This document shows positions 1 to 13,720 of a stretch of DNA of 64,000 nt, piece by piece; the first letter of the stretch is position 1, and every line of letters begins with the position of its first letter. The stretch is taken from assembly GCF_042453785.1 (NCBI RefSeq), contig NC_091673.1, positions 2,425,501 through 2,489,500 on the forward strand, read 5' to 3'. Source of the DNA: Malus domestica. Taxonomy: Eukaryota > Streptophyta > Magnoliopsida > Rosales > Rosaceae. The notes under the pieces are model-generated. The model ran no database searches. It saw only the letters and a list, made by a program, of their open reading frames with translations, and had not been told where the DNA came from. The translations under genes and the position numbers were made by a program.

Positions 1-3000
1 TTTTAACATGATATGGGATCATGTCTTAAATAATAATCTCTCTCATTTATTTAATCGACGTTGTTTTCTCATTGGTTTGATTTTCTTTTTGTAATAAGCA
101 CAACTTGGCGGGGGCCATGCTCGAGATTTAGGCAATCTTAAAACGATAATATTGGCATCACTTCAATCAACAACAAAGCAAAAAAGCATGATTAAGGCCC
201 TAAAATGTGTTTTATATTTAGATGGTGGAAACCATTCCAACATCAAGAACATGAAGAAACCCATTGTTAAGTAGACATGTTAATTAATCAACATTAGTGA
301 TTGGACAATCCTCTCACCACCCCGACTACTTATTAACTTAAAACTCTTCTTCTTTGAGAGAGTGAGAGTTGCTCCTTGTAGGTCCAATGTCACAAAACTT
401 GGAAATTGAGGTGGTTCCAACGTGCCCTAATGTGCGCGGGCCCTAACCAGAGTTTGATCAACTACTTAGATGCAACTTCACATGCCTAACCCTCCATCAG
501 TGGAGAAACCCTTCTGCCTATGTCACCCGTCCTACAACATTATATTAAATTATATTTTAGCTTCCAATTAAGCCACCGTTCGATCTCCCTCTTATGCAGC
601 ATGTTTGACCCATGTTTCAACTTTTTTATGTCCAAGTGCTTTGGTATTTTTTCTTTTCTTTTTCAAAGGAACATAAAATGAGCTTTATTCAAGAAAATGA
701 GCTTGTCTTTTCTTTTTATATAATAAATAGTAACATTCATTCAACCACCAACACTATGGTACGGTGATATTTATTTCTAACATAAAATGAAAGTTTTGGA
801 TTCGATTCTCATAAAAAAAGTAGTCTAAATCCCGGTCTCCGAGTAAGCATTAAGAAAAAGAAATAGAAAAGTTCTTTTGGATAGATGGATAGAAGACAGT
901 TCACTTGCAAAGTTACAAGGTGAAGCCTACAAACCCTAGCTAGCTATATGAAATGAACTCTTCAACTTTATAGTAAAAATAGGACTTAGATCTCATCCAG
1001 ATCCAAATTGTAAAAATCCTCACATCTTAACAATTTATCGTATATTGTGTAATAAAAAATTATTTAAATTATTTATTTAAAATTAAATATAAATAGTACA
1101 TGATAAAAACTGATCATACGATGTACAATAAATGGCTAAACTATGAAAATCCTCATAAAGAAAATTAAAAAAAAATGTTCATCCGTAAAGATATGCATGT
1201 ACATGAGAAAATCACTTCGGGACGTACAAGGTGAGCCCCATATCGTGAGAACGGTAGCTGGTTGGCCTGGTTTTGCTAACCCTCCCTTCAAGTGTGATTC
1301 GAGACTCAAAATGACAGATAAGTGAGAACGACCCAAAGGTCACAAAATCATTGGATCCAATTAATAAAGCGAAAAAGGTTGTTAGGTTTAATCAGTAGAA
1401 ATCCATCATTTCAAACTAATTAGTGCGGAGATATTCCTAATCCCAAGTCCTAAATTGATGTGCATTAGTTTAATAATTCAGACCCCCCCCTCCCCTTCCC
1501 CCAATATACTCTTCTATCTATGTTTCATGTTAGGGATTTCAGCATTATGGACCCACATAAACTATACAGGAATGGGCCATCACGAGTCTCAACTATCATC
1601 TCCAACCTGCTTGTAGAAATTGACATGATCCTTTGATGAAGGAATCATCTCTACTTCTGGCAAACGAAATGGGTTGCTTGTGGGACCATTATTCAAATTA
1701 TTCAATAATTAAACCGTCTGTATCTTTTTCCTACTCTATAATTATTAGAAAACTAAATAATTGAAAAATATTATCTCTACTAATTAATAAAATTTTTTTT
1801 GTTAACTAGAAGAATGTAAAAAGACAAATTAATCTTCTATCATAAAAAAAAAATAATGATGGGCTATGTAATTTCATAGGTTTAAATTTTACTGTTTTTT
1901 TTTTAACCTCACCTACATGTGATGTTAAAATACTTCCAATATTAAAAAAAAAAACCGAAAACAAAAACTTCTCACTCCTCCCACGTTCTCTCTCTCTCCC
2001 TCTTTCCTTCTCATTTTCTAAAAAAATGTGTTCATTCACACAAAGTGTCTATGTAAATGCTAGTTTGATTAATGAAAACATTGTTTAGTTATTAATTGCG
2101 ATCAAACAAATAGAATGAACATTACTATAATCATGATGGTAATTGAATTGTTTGAAATTTTTTGCACGAATAATTCGTAAAAATAACGCCCTCCCTATAA
2201 ACAAAGTGAAGTCTAAATATTTGCCTAAAGGGTGAATAAATTAAATATACATCGATCAACCATTCATGATGGAGCGATTGACTTTTGTTTACCTAAATAT
2301 TGCATATCTAGGTCATATTTAAGCTTTGTGATGGATCAAAGAAACCACCTCTTGTTTTGTGGTTAGTATAAGTAATCATGATTATCCAGACCACAAAACA
2401 AAAACACACATGATGAATTGTGAAATCTAACGGTCGAAAAAGAATGCAAGCTTTCACTTGAAAGGTGATCCAGATGATGATGGGGATCAGATTTCTTGTA
2501 TGGGAAAACTTGACTAAGGAAATAGGAAAGAAGAGAAAGAGGAGACAAGGTGGGTCAGGTTTGGAGTTGTGACGAAGACTTATTAGGGTTAGGGTTCAGA
2601 GGCTGCTTTCAAAAATAATGTATACTAATCACACATTAAGCAAAAACTTTATGCTCATGAAGTGGGAGATTTCGAAAGCCAACTTCTTGTCTCTCTTTAT
2701 AATTTTCTCTCGTAGTTAGTAAGATTCGCAGAGATCTCACACAAAGAAAAAGTAAATCACATTCATTAATTATTCATTTGATTAAATTTATATGGATTTC
2801 AAACGTCAATCACGCAAACATCCCAAACTACTACCGATCATCAACACGTAATGGTGGAGTCCGTGGGGCCCAAATATAAGTTGTAACTTGTAAGCACACC
2901 TGAACCCAACTCTGTAACCCCAGCTCGAGTTATATAAGAGCTTCCCATGTTTACTTTATTCACGATACTGCCATCATTACCGTCACTTTCGACCGTGGGA

Positions 3001-4946
3001 AAAACTTCAACTGTGAAACATGCGTATCTTAGGGTTTAGATACCGAAGATAAGTAGATGGTGACACGTGGGCCATACAAAGTGAGTAGAGGCAAACCTAC
3101 GGTAGGAGATCTCACTTGAATCCATCTCTTGACGTGGGACCAACACGAGTGCCAAAAACCATGAAAGATTTGCATTTCGCACATTTGGAAAGTTTTGACT
3201 TTTTAGAGGGAAAAAAATTAAAAAAAAAATTGGAGTTTTAATGAAACATTTCTGTTTTTTTTTTTTAACGAAAAATAATATTTTTATTTCTTATAATACT
3301 ATTCATTACAACTTTATTTATTCTTTTTTATTAAAATTAAAGTTTTTTTGAGCTTTTTAATAGTTTTTTTCTGTTCTTTTTTTAAATGCATTGGTGGGTG
3401 ATGTCGGGCCTGAGATTGAGCACCTCTCGGAGCCAGCTAGAAAGACAATGGGGCAAGGGTAAAATTGGAAACTCAATTTTCATTGTTAGAGAGAGAGAAG
3501 ATGTAACAAGTTTTGGGATTTTAAATTTTCTAAGCTTCTAGCAGTTGAAGGAGCAGTTGGGGTCAGGGAAACAGAGGAATGGGCTTCATGTTGTTTCATC
3601 GAGTTTCGTTCCCAACTGCATATCTGAGCCACTCATACTCAAAGTACGAGATAACAAAAGTACCTAAGTTTTAAAATTGTGAAAAACTTAGTTTCTACAT
3701 ACTTAAAAACCTAATCAAATAGGTAGAGAAATGTTATAGGAATTCTCTCAAAAGTGAAATTTTTTGTGAATTTTTTTGTTATCTTATATTTTTTACATAA
3801 TATTTTATAATGTTGTCACGTGAATTAACGTTAAATTATGCAATGTTAGAGAATCTTACTTTTGACATATACAGTTAGTTTTTTTTTTCAAAAAAGTATT
3901 ATAATATGATTTAAAATACTATTATAATAAAATTCGTTTAAAATACTATTATAATAAAATTCGTGTTGTAGTTAGGTCAAATTCTCTTACCCCTAGAGGA
4001 AGGAGAATAAGAAGAATATTGCTCTTAAGAGAAAAGTGGAACATAAATACAGATGTGAGAAATATATAAGACTTGTAGGAGGAGTGTACTTGTCATAGCA
4101 TGTAGGACGTGTCGCCCAACAGAGAATTTTGAGTAGGAAGGCATGAGAGCTTATCCAGGCAAAGTTTCTTTATTTGATGAAACATTTTCTTTAGATTGGA
4201 TTGGTCATCTTCCCCAAAATCCCCATCATCACTGACTGAAAGCAAAGCCAGTAGGACTGGCCCGTGCAGTAAGTTAATTACTTCCAGACTTTTCTAACCT
4301 AATTTTTTTTCTCCATGTGGCTGATAATCCTATAATTGAGCGGCTCATGTGAAGTTTGATCGTACTGGTCCAATTCATAGAAAATGAAATTACAAGTTAA
4401 TCACACAGCTTGTTTGGCATAAATTATAATAACCACAAATAATAATAATAAGAAATTAAGATAGAGGTTGATTAAGCACTTCCTGGTTGAAACAGTAGTG
4501 GACGAACTCAATCATTTAGATTTTTTTTTTTTTAACAATCGATATTATCAGCATTACGAGGGTATGAATTGAGTTTAGTTCACAATCGGGTAGCAATAAT
4601 ATAGTTCACATTCATCTTCGGTAAGAATATAACCTAAAACATCTCACTTACAAGTGAAGAGGAATAGACCGTATTACTAAGTCATTTTACTTTAATTTGA
4701 TTCGTATACAAATATATGTACTCCAAACACGTACCAAGCTGGCCATCACATTCTCTCCTCAAGTCACAAATGACAAAACTCACACATTGGTTTTTAACAA
4801 GTAATGTTGTGTAGAAATACAAAATTAATCGTTTTACTAACAGATTATTTGACGCACACATGAATTTGTATCCAACTAACCTCATTAGTGTCTGTCTCAA
4901 CAACATGATCAACAATTTAAACCACTAACTCCATTATAGTATTATA
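1..4946. other. Intergenic AT-rich DNA, no gene recognised
   Basis: No open frame here resembles a protein family. The sequence is AT-rich with many poly-A/T runs. A TATA-like string (TTATATAAG near 2929) is not followed by a recognisable coding start. The only structured item seen is a short tandem duplication at 3910-3963. Confidence 0.6.
3910..3963. repeat. 27-bp tandem duplication
   Basis: Two adjacent identical copies of a 27-bp unit beginning TTTAAAATACTATTATAAT, starting at 3910 and 3937. It is AT-rich and probably arose by replication slippage. Confidence 0.85.
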
Positions 4947-5305
4947 TGTCATATCCCCGTCCGAGCCCTCATCACATTCCGAGTTCGACTTCGTCGTAGC
5001 ACGATACTGATTTGTCACATCCCGGCCCGGGCCCCACCACATCCGGAGCACGACTCCGTCTTAACACGATATTGTTCGTTTTGGGCCCCGATCATGCCCT
5101 CACGGTTTTGTTTTTGGGAATTCACACAAGAACTTCCTAATGGATCATCCATCCTGGGATTGTTCTCGCGCGAACTCGCTTAACTTCGAAGTTCCTACGG
5201 AATCTGAAGCCAGTGAGCTCCCAAAAGATCTCGTGCTACGTAGATATGAGAATATACATATGAGGCTTATATGATTCACTTACTTGGACGATGTGAGATG
5301 TTACA
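4947..5305 (-). mobile_element. Cassandra TRIM remnant (partial LTR plus one nearly complete LTR)
   Basis: On the minus strand, 5013-5305 is a full-length Cassandra-type LTR of 293 bp, ending GGGATGTGACA. It contains a degraded 5S rRNA promoter-like core: GAACTTCGAAGTTAAGCG, then GAACAATCCCAGGATGGATG. Adjacent at 4947-5009 is the terminal 63 bp of the second LTR. Between them only a few bases recall the tRNA-Met primer site, so the internal part and most of one LTR are deleted. No clear target duplication is visible. Cassandra elements are known short LTR retrotransposons whose LTRs carry 5S rRNA promoter sequence. This copy is much more mutated than the one at 39925-40560. Confidence 0.75.
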
Positions 5306-6264
5306 ATATCTCAACAACGTGACCACTAATTTAAATCAAAGTTTGCAAATTATATGATTTTGTTATTAATGATTGAATTATTAATTAACATGTTTAATTA
5401 TTTTTTAATAATATCACATCACATAATTTACAAATTTAATCTGAAAAAAGGGCCTACTGATCATTATTCTTGGTATAAATATCGATTTTGAATTATAATT
5501 AATTTCGAATTTGAAATCCCATCATGTCAAGCAAAGGGTATTGTTGCAATTTGACATGTATTGAAAGAAGAAACAGATGTGGATGAGATTAAGTGGCAAG
5601 ACAAGTGCAATCCTTTGGGGCCCTAGAGTGTCCTTGGGTCGTGTTCCCATATGTACATTATATTTACAGGGTAATACTAAAAATGTTAAATTTGTAGATA
5701 AAATCTTAGAAACTAAAAAATATGAAAGTTGATAATTAATTTATTATTTAAATATTACTAAACGTACGTATTTTAATAATAATATATCATTTAATTTATA
5801 AATTTTATCTTCAAAATTAGTCTCTTAACATTTCCCTTCCACAACCCTCACTTTCTTTCCTTTGGGAAGTCCGCAACCCGAAACCATCGCTCTCTCACAG
5901 TCTACCACCTATATATGCACATATATTATACATATGCGATTCTAATCAACTAATTACATCAATAAAGGGTTTGTCACTCAAGTTAAATATAATTCTTTAT
6001 CTATGCATAGACAATGTATTGTTAAATTCTTTGAGGAGAGTGGTCATGATCATTCACACTTACGTTTGATATTCTGATATTTTTTATACTATTCCGTAGT
6101 TTAAAAAATAAACTCTAAAAATCCATGAGTGATGATTACTTAAATATAGAACTACTTGGTAGGTTACGCAACCAAAAAAAAAAAAAAAAAACACGTTTAA
6201 GCACTTGAAATATATTTTTAATTAATTTTTTATTGAATTGAAGAACCCTTTTTGTTATCCTGTG
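5306..6264. other. Upstream intergenic region of the ZFP6-like gene
   Basis: AT-rich, no coding signal. It includes a poly-A run near 6174-6190 and presumably holds the promoter of the zinc-finger gene. No individual regulatory site beyond the TATA box can be supported by eye. Confidence 0.4.
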
Positions 6265-6272
6265 TATAAATA
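6265..6272 (+). promoter_or_regulatory. TATA box of the ZFP6-like gene
   Basis: TATAAATA lies about 100 bp upstream of the ATG at 6369. It is followed by a CT-rich stretch (6317-6358) typical of plant core promoters and 5' leaders. Transcription would start near 6295-6300, giving a leader of about 70 nt (inferred). Confidence 0.65.
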
Positions 6273-6368
6273 CCCCCTCGCACATGCAACAACTCCCCTG
6301 CATCCTCCATTTCCCCTTCCCTCTCCCTCTCTCTCTCATCACTCCAATTCTCTCTCTTAAAAGCAAAC

Positions 6369-7073
6369 ATGGCTGAGGCTGCAGAGCTTCACTATCAACC
6401 CAAACCAACCAACAACACAACCACACGCTTAAAACTCTTCGGTTTCAATGTCCAAGAAGACGACGTAGAATCACCCCCCGTACTCGACTCCACCAAGACC
6501 GCCACCACCCCTTCCGACTCACCGGAATCCGCCCCATTCTCCACCTCCGGCGACCGTAAATACGAGTGCCAGTACTGCTGCCGAGAATTCGCCAACTCCC
6601 AAGCCCTCGGCGGCCACCAGAACGCCCACAAGAAAGAGCGCCAGCAGCTCAAGCGAGCTCAGCTCCAAGCCAGCCGAAACGCTGCGGTCTCCTACGCCAG
6701 AAACCCCATCATCTCCGCCTTCACTCCGCCGCCTCACCTCCTCTCCCCGGCCGGATCCCTGATGGTTCCGGCGGCGTCTCCGGCAAATCCGTCGTGGGTT
6801 TACGTCCCGCGCACGGCCACCCCGTTCCATGTCTCGCACGGGTGCGTGTTTCCCGCGGCGGCGAATCACGGGAGGGCTGCTGGGAGTTATTCCTACGGTG
6901 GCGGTGTAGGGGATTCCGCATTGACGTCAATGGGGCCGTCTCATCACCAGGTACTACAACAAGACCGGGCCCACGTGAGAGCGGATGGGCCGTCGTTGAG
7001 TAGGTTCACGAAAGGGGATGGTGGGCCCAGTTTCGATGACGCGTTGGGCTTGGACTTGCATCTCAGCCTTTGA
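6369..7073 (+). CDS. ZFP6-like: Single C2H2 zinc-finger transcription factor, ZFP6/GIS-like
   Basis: Intronless, 234 residues. A conserved LKLFGFNV box is at residues 21-28. One plant-type C2H2 finger spans about 65-87, with the QALGGH signature and ligands C67, C70, H83 and H87. The protein ends in the EAR repression motif LDLHLSL. This order of LKLFG box, single finger and C-terminal EAR is that of the Arabidopsis ZFP5/ZFP6/ZFP8/GIS clade, nuclear regulators that link gibberellin and cytokinin signals to trichome and root-hair development. The finger region looks closest to ZFP6. A basic stretch ([11 protein letters not shown]) follows the finger and may serve nuclear import or DNA contact. 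The start is the first ATG after the TATA box. The CDS is GC-rich relative to its flanks. Family assignment is firm; the exact orthologue is inferred. Confidence 0.93.
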   Translation: MAEAAELHYQPKPTNNTTTRLKLFGFNVQEDDVESPPVLDSTKTATTPSDSPESAPFSTSGDRKYECQYCCREFANSQALGGHQNAHKKERQQLKRAQLQASRNAAVSYARNPIISAFTPPPHLLSPAGSLMVPAASPANPSWVYVPRTATPFHVSHGCVFPAAANHGRAAGSYSYGGGVGDSALTSMGPSHHQVLQQDRAHVRADGPSLSRFTKGDGGPSFDDALGLDLHLSL

Positions 7074-7979
7074 CTTAGCAAACCAAACGGTTTTTGTAAT
7101 GTGAAATCAGCTGGGAAAAACTGTGTATTTTGCTGATGGAGATCTTTGTACATTTCAAATTTTATTTATTTGTTTAATTTAAGACGTAATTTAACGGCCA
7201 TATGCATTGCTCATTAGCCTCATTTCTACCATTTTTTCCTTTTTTTGTTTCATTCCTTCTTTTGTCACTAGGGTTTATGATGAGTAGGTAGAATAGAATT
7301 CACGTTTGTATTTAGATCATTCTGTTTTTTTTTTTTGAAATGCGGAAATCCCACTTGCAAGTTAGAATGATGAAAGTGGGACGTCGAGACTTTCTGCGTC
7401 TTGAGACGTCGACATACAGTTGAATGCGCACCCAATTTGAGTCATACGTTGCTTGGCCACCATGTGTGTATTTGATATAAAGGAATGTGAAAGTACATGT
7501 AAATGTGGAAGTTCTTTGCAAAATCCAAATGATAATGCTCACTTTAGAAATATATCAGATTCCTGTTGAGAATCTTATTCTTAATATCTGTAATAATCTC
7601 GACTTTTGAAACAAGAAATTAAGTTGAGAAATTGTTCACATTCTATAGCTACTTTAGAATGTTAATTTTGTTAATTTAGTGAAATTAATTAATTAATTGA
7701 TATGTAAAATAAAAGATGAGTGTGTCATTGCCAACCATCTGGTGTTGACTACTCAAGTAGTAGTCAGCAGTAGAGATTAAAGTATAGTAAGACTGATTAA
7801 TAGATTTTGACACTAATTATCTTCAGATTTTACCAATTAATTAAAAAGAATTCATCTCACACACCAATCTGATAAAGTCTTATATATATATATATATATA
7901 TAGGATGGATCCGTGACACCACTTTTTTGACACACTTTTTTGTGGGACACACTTCGTAATATTTTTCAACAATTCACAC
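7074..7979. other. 3' flank of the ZFP6-like gene, with a TA microsatellite
   Basis: The 3' UTR probably runs to about 7170 (TTTGTACATTTCAAATTT), though no canonical AATAAA is clear. A (TA)n microsatellite is at about 7880-7903. No gene is seen. Confidence 0.45.
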
Positions 7980-8494
7980 CGTTGATGCACAAAATCAGTG
8001 AGGACTTTGGTACAACAGAAAATGTTAAGTTTGTGACCTTCGCAAGATTGCTCCGGTCACTAATGTGGATAAGTATGTAAATGGATAGAGACAGGGAATC
8101 AAACACAAGATGTACGTGGTTCACCCAGATTGGCTATGTCCACGGAGTAGAGGAGTTCTCATTAATTGTGAAGGGTTTACACAAGTACATAGGTTCAAGC
8201 TCTCATTTAGTGAGTACTAGTGAATGATTTAGTACAAATGACATTAGGAAATATTGTGAGAGAATGATCTCTATTTATAGAAGAGAGTTTCTAGTTTCAT
8301 TATGATATTGACACGTGTCGTGTTGTGATTGGCTTCTGATATTGACACGTGTTGTGCTATGATTGGGTTCTGATGTTGATACGTGTCGCGTTGTGATTGG
8401 TCTCCTGGTTGGAGGGAAACTCTTATGGGTCATTGACGGTATAACATTGACCGGTGCTCAGTAGTTTCGGGATTGGTCAAGTATGGTACAAACA
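7980..8494 (-). mobile_element. Solo LTR of an LTR retrotransposon
   Basis: On the minus strand this begins TGTTTGTACC, has a TATA-type promoter (CTATAAATAGAG) and carries the string GGGTGAACCACG. It ends TTTTGTGCATCAACG, where CA has decayed to CG. The last two motifs are shared with the LTRs at 51364-51737 and 54728-55101, so it belongs to a related family. No internal region or second LTR lies nearby. A clean target duplication is not visible. An 11-bp string ACACACTTCGT occurs just outside both ends (from 7949 and 8491), so the boundaries are uncertain by some tens of bases. Confidence 0.65.
8304..8405 (-). repeat. Three 34-bp tandem repeats carrying G-box motifs, in LTR U3
   Basis: Units start at 8304, 8338 and 8372. 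The first two contain a perfect CACGTG G-box inside ACACGTGT (8313-8318 and 8347-8352). The third has TACGTGT. Position upstream of the LTR's own TATA box suggests an enhancer repeat. G-box function is known for bZIP/bHLH binding; activity here is inferred. Confidence 0.8.
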
Positions 8495-8771
8495 CACTTC
8501 GTCTATCTTTTAGGTCTTCCCTCAAAGATCATGCATATATACCAAAAATCACCTAAATCTGAAACCATATGACTATTTGATTAATGGTTTAGGATTTCTT
8601 TGTAGAACATTACTTTCTCGTTTTCTTCACTACAAGTCTACAAATGAATGTCTTAATGGTTTTGGATTTATCTAATTTTTTGTAGGGATGATCTATAAAT
8701 GCTATTCTAAAAGATAGACTGTTCGGATTGTTAAAATATATTACGGAATTGACCCCACAAATACATGTGTC

Positions 8772-8857
8772 AAAACTTGTATAAAAAAGTTACACCAGAG
8801 ATATACTTTAGAACAAAACTTGTATAAAAAAGTTACACCACAGATATACTTTAGAAC
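8772..8857. repeat. 43-bp tandem duplication
   Basis: Two near-identical adjacent units starting AAAACTTGTATAAAAAAG at 8772 and 8815, differing by about one base. Confidence 0.85.
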
Positions 8858-11800
8858 ATTCTCTCTTCTTAGCTATAGATCATGAGCTTGCAGGATACAA
8901 ACATTCTGCATATGATGTATGACATACGTACAAGAAATTCAATCTAAAAACTCAACCTCTTCACCATAATTCGCTCATTTAAAACAAAAAATCATTAGTT
9001 GCTTGTGTGAAAAACACATGACTAAATTGTAGCAGCATTGTCCTTATACATTGTAGGCCAATCGTCTAACTCCGTGAATAAAATTAATGACAATTAAGAA
9101 TAAGTAGTCAGTGGATGTTTTTAATTTCTTAGAGTGTAAGCATTTTAGAATGCATCCTAAAGTTGGCTATAGGATGTTACATTTGTTACTAGATATTTTT
9201 ACAGAGATACCAAAATGATTGATAGTTGACAAACTCAAGGACCACTTCTGTTGATTTCAAATCTCAGAGACTAAAGTAAGGAGTCACAATAATCTCTTAG
9301 ACCATTTTAACTAAAAAGCCATATATAATATATATTCCTTGATGAGCTATGTCTTTAGCCACTATATACGCTCCCTCCTCTCTTTAGCACAGATAAACGA
9401 AAGATGCTTCAGCACACATAAACTGTAATATATGACTCCAATTAAAAGACACCAATAACATTAAACCTTATTACTTTATATTTATGTGCTTAAGCATTCA
9501 CTGACGACAAGATAAATTAGGTAGATAATTGCATCAGCCAAACACAGCGTTCGGCTAACTCAGTAAATAATCTTAGTTTTTAGTATTTTACTTAATGACT
9601 ACACAATTTAATTCACTCAAGCTATTACTTCCAATATTCCATATATCATTTCAAGAGTTTCTAGTCACAAACACCTCCAACTAACCCATTGATGGATTGT
9701 TGGTGCCTTCTTTTCACCTTTCTTCTTCTTGACTAGGTGGTGTTGATGGATGTGTGGGCCGGGGACCAATCACATGCAGACCAATCTCCCACAACTGATA
9801 GAAAATCAGTGGTTTGATTGGATAAGCTGATATAACACTAGGGTTTAAGTCAAACGCTACAATCTTTCAATGTTCCCTGTAATTATTAAGCGATTAGTTT
9901 ATTAATCAAGGAAGCAGCTAAGGTCTAATGGAGGTTAATTGGTTCCTGATATCCAACCAGAAAAAAGCAGCACAGATAGAGTGAGAGTGAGTGTTGCTGC
10001 TGTATTAAGAAATATAATAAACAATAGAGTTCTAGAGAGAAGTGGTTTGATTTAAATTTACAAACTGAGCAAGTTGGGAGAGTCTCTTGTGGGTAAAACA
10101 AACTAAAGCATACGTGTTAGCACGAAAACAAGATAATGCATTCCAAGCAAGCATCTAATATATATGCATCGTTGGTTTTTTTCTAGGGTTTCTTCCCCCA
10201 AATCTTAAGTTGCTCAGTCAAAAGGTAGGTGGCACTACCAAAAATGGTACCCTTTCTTGGTGCAAATTCAAGTCTAGAACTTAACACAACGTTGGTGCTT
10301 TTGCACCCAATAACATGATGAACTATGGGCATCCAGGAAGTAAGCTTTGCCTACCTCCTTTAAACGGAAAAGCATTTTTACATTTTTGTTAATTATAGTT
10401 TGATATAAGTGCAAATTTTGTTTTCATATTTTCATTGAGTTATGTTTGCATATATCGTTAAACTGTGATTTACATGAATGAAAAGTGACTCATTTTAAAA
10501 TATGAGCCATGTAGTGTTTTGATAGTAGGGTGGGAGCTAGCTAGAGAGAGAATTCTACAAGGGAACAAGAGAATTATTTAAGTTATATGTAAAGTAGTAG
10601 AGTATAGAGATGGATTTAATTGGATTGGATGCTTTTAGGGTTTTCCTTTTTATTGTTTGTTTGTTTTTGGCATGAAATTTTTGATGATTTGAGGAGTAAA
10701 GAAAGGAGCTAAGATAGGGTGTGGAATCAAGTACTTATAATCATAGATTTGAAAAACTTATGCACTTGAAAAAGTTAATTCTTCTTTAGAGCTTTTTGAC
10801 GATAAGAAAACATCAACCAAAGAGTAGTTGGTGAGGCATATAGCAAAGAAAATCAAACTCACTCCCGCGACTTTGCCTTAAGCAATATATTAATCTCCGG
10901 ATTGGGTCCCAATTGTAGCTTCATTAGCAAGTGATTATATTAGAGTTTAATTAAGTATGGTATAAGTTCCTAGTCACCATGATCCAATCAAGTTGTGGCA
11001 TAGTTAAATAATGCACGCCTCTAAGTGTGACAAATCAAGCATACTAATTAGCTTTCCCGAAAATAAGGCCGGGACCAGGGAAGTAGGGTTCTCAATGAGA
11101 CACATTGCGCCTTGGTTGCATCTAATTGAAGGAGAGAAAAATACAAGATAATTAAGCAGTCTTTTTCTTGTACGAGTACAGTTCAACCACAGGTCATGAA
11201 CTCATCAGTGACCGCTAAATGCTACCATATTTACACACACACACACACATATATAATGGCTTCCATTGGAAAATGACCTTTAACAGAAACCAGTCAAGTA
11301 TCATTTTCATTTCTGCGTGGGTCTTGCACTGATTCCATTAAATCAATAGGATTTTACAAATGAAGTGGGCGGTTTTGGAATTCAATTGGTAACATATGTC
11401 AGTTGCCCCATGTTAGGTTCTCTAATTATTCACTGTAACTAATAATATTATGTATTAGGGTACTATGATAAATAGATATGGTACTGATAAATATCGAAAT
11501 AGTTGGTAGCTAATGAAACCAGATGGAATACTGATAGTTTAATTTAAATATATCTTGAGAGAATTAACATATGCATGCAAGCATGTGGTTTTGTGATTGC
11601 TTATCCAAACCTTTTCTTGTACAGACAAAAAAGGCATGCATGTTTAATTTGATCCATATTAATTAATCATCAAATAATTTTTGAATAACGTAATACACAG
11701 TTAGACGATGTAACTATTATACTCAAGCTGCAACACGCAAATTCTTTGTATAATATATTCTAAAATTGAGACAAATCATAACCCTACTATCCAATCTTTA

Positions 11801-13375
11801 TTGAAACATGTAAAATGATACATTACAATTAATTTTTTTCTCGATATTCATAAAACTTTCTCGTTAATAATCTAATATTTCAATGTATTGGTCCACGTTC
11901 GGATATTTCGATGACAAACCAATTTTGTTCGGATAGTACTAATATGAGATCACCGACTCATGATCTCATATAGATCCTAGAGAGCTAACTAGAGAGAGTT
12001 GTGCCGACCTTGATTAATATATAAACAAGTGCAGTCCTGTGCTAAAAAACAGATTTGATTTGATATATGCATGCATCTGTGTCAATAAGGTTACACATAA
12101 GGTGTGAACTATATGAATTACAAGACTCCCAAATCCAATAGTACACAGATATGATATATATGAGCTTTGTAGAGCGCCATACAGCTGAAATGTTCTTCTT
12201 GTCGGCAGCTAACAGTAATATAAATTTAAGGCAGCACATAATATCTACCAATCTCTGTGATGGTCTAATAATAAAGGTTGATTATAATGCAGAAAGCAAT
12301 AATTTCTTCGCAAATAAAGATAAAACTGTGTACGATGGACAATTTTTTCCGACTCTTCGTTTTACAAAAGTCTTGTTAATATAGGTCGCCCATTATAAGG
12401 CAAAAAGGAACAAAATAGCATAAGTGCTTCATTCCTTTCCCATATCGTATGTTAGCTTATTAGCTTTAGCTTTCATTTCATGCCCTTTTATGGAGGTAAG
12501 AGGTTCAGTCTGAACATGAAAAAGGACGAACAGATTTCCAATGTACAAACTTTAAAGTCCTTCAGAGTTTGCTTTTAACAGTCATGCATGTGCACTACTG
12601 TGTATGCTTCACAAACCACCTTTAATACAACCATGTTTAAAGTACTTCAAAATTGACACAACGTTTCTGGTCCCTACTTAGGGTTTTCACATCTAGTAAT
12701 CTACCCGGCCCCCACAAAAAAAAACTTGTGTACAAGTTGTTCGGATTATCTCACTTGTGTAGAGATATTTCTCTGGCCATATCAATTGCATGACACTTAT
12801 ACACTAATAAGATATTTCTATGTATTTTAGTCTTACATGATCTCACGCGATTTCAATCAATATAAAGTTTATGCACTTAGACAATCATACCGAATATCTT
12901 CCATCAACGTTAGCCCACTAACCCTTCAAACAATCTATATGAGGAACTACATAAAGAATGAATTTCAGCCGGTACTGACTTCTCTTGGTATTTAAGCAAT
13001 TATGTTGCAGTCATAATAATTAATATCTTGCAACTTACATCGATATGAGTTTTTCATGTCGTATAGCCTTTTTAAAACATGTTAATTTTCTTCAGGATTA
13101 CTCATTCCATCTTAGACTTTTGAGATGGAATATTTAGCTTAGCCTGCAGACTTGACCTCAAGTCAAACAATTTACAAATATATTGTGGCTAGCATTCAAA
13201 CCAATTGAAGAATAAATGATGATAGTGAATTAAGCCAAACTTTTCAACCTTAAATTTAGATGGAAGTTATACTTGTCAACTTTGGGGTCCCATCAATCAA
13301 GAGGAGTGTCCCAATGTACAGTTCAAGCTGATTCTTGTCGACTAGGACTACTGTTCTAAAAATTTCAATCTAAGT

Positions 13376-13720
13376 GTTAGGCGGTTGGTCATCGTTCCAA
13401 TTAATTCTTAAGTGTTTGAAAGTTAAAAAATAGAGTATAGACTTGCTAAGGTGCCCGCTTAGACTGTATGGACATCCGCCTAACCTGCCCAGACTCGTCT
13501 AGGCATTCGACTAGGTTGCGACTTATTTAGACAGAAAATATATAGCTTTCATTTTGCATTTTATTTTTTTTTTCAATAAATTGTAAAGACTTGTTGAATA
13601 CTTAAACGAACACACATTATATGTTTGTTCCTCATGTTTTCATTATGTTCCAATACTTCATAATATATATATGTCATGCGTCTTTTAGAACCTTAACTAG
13701 GACTAGTTTGGTATTTCTAT
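13376..13720 (+). repeat. Dispersed repeat, copy 1 (inverted partner at 25840-26200)
   Basis: A GCCTAGGC-like GC-rich part is followed by an AT-rich part containing GTAAAGACTTGTTGAATA and TTTGTTCCTCATGTTTTC. The same order occurs in reverse complement around 25920-26200, at roughly 80% similarity by eye. Ends and class are not clear. It behaves like a dispersed transposon-derived family of unknown type. Confidence 0.65.

Noticed and set aside
2929..3010. TATA-like string followed by a possible leader
   Set aside because: No coding sequence follows, so a promoter cannot be supported.
6519..7003. Alternative frames in the zinc-finger gene
   Set aside because: They exist because the CDS is GC-rich; only the 6369-7073 frame has family motifs.
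9690..10350. Considered for a microRNA precursor
   Set aside because: No long hairpin with a known plant miRNA sequence was found by eye. A folding program would be needed to exclude it fully.
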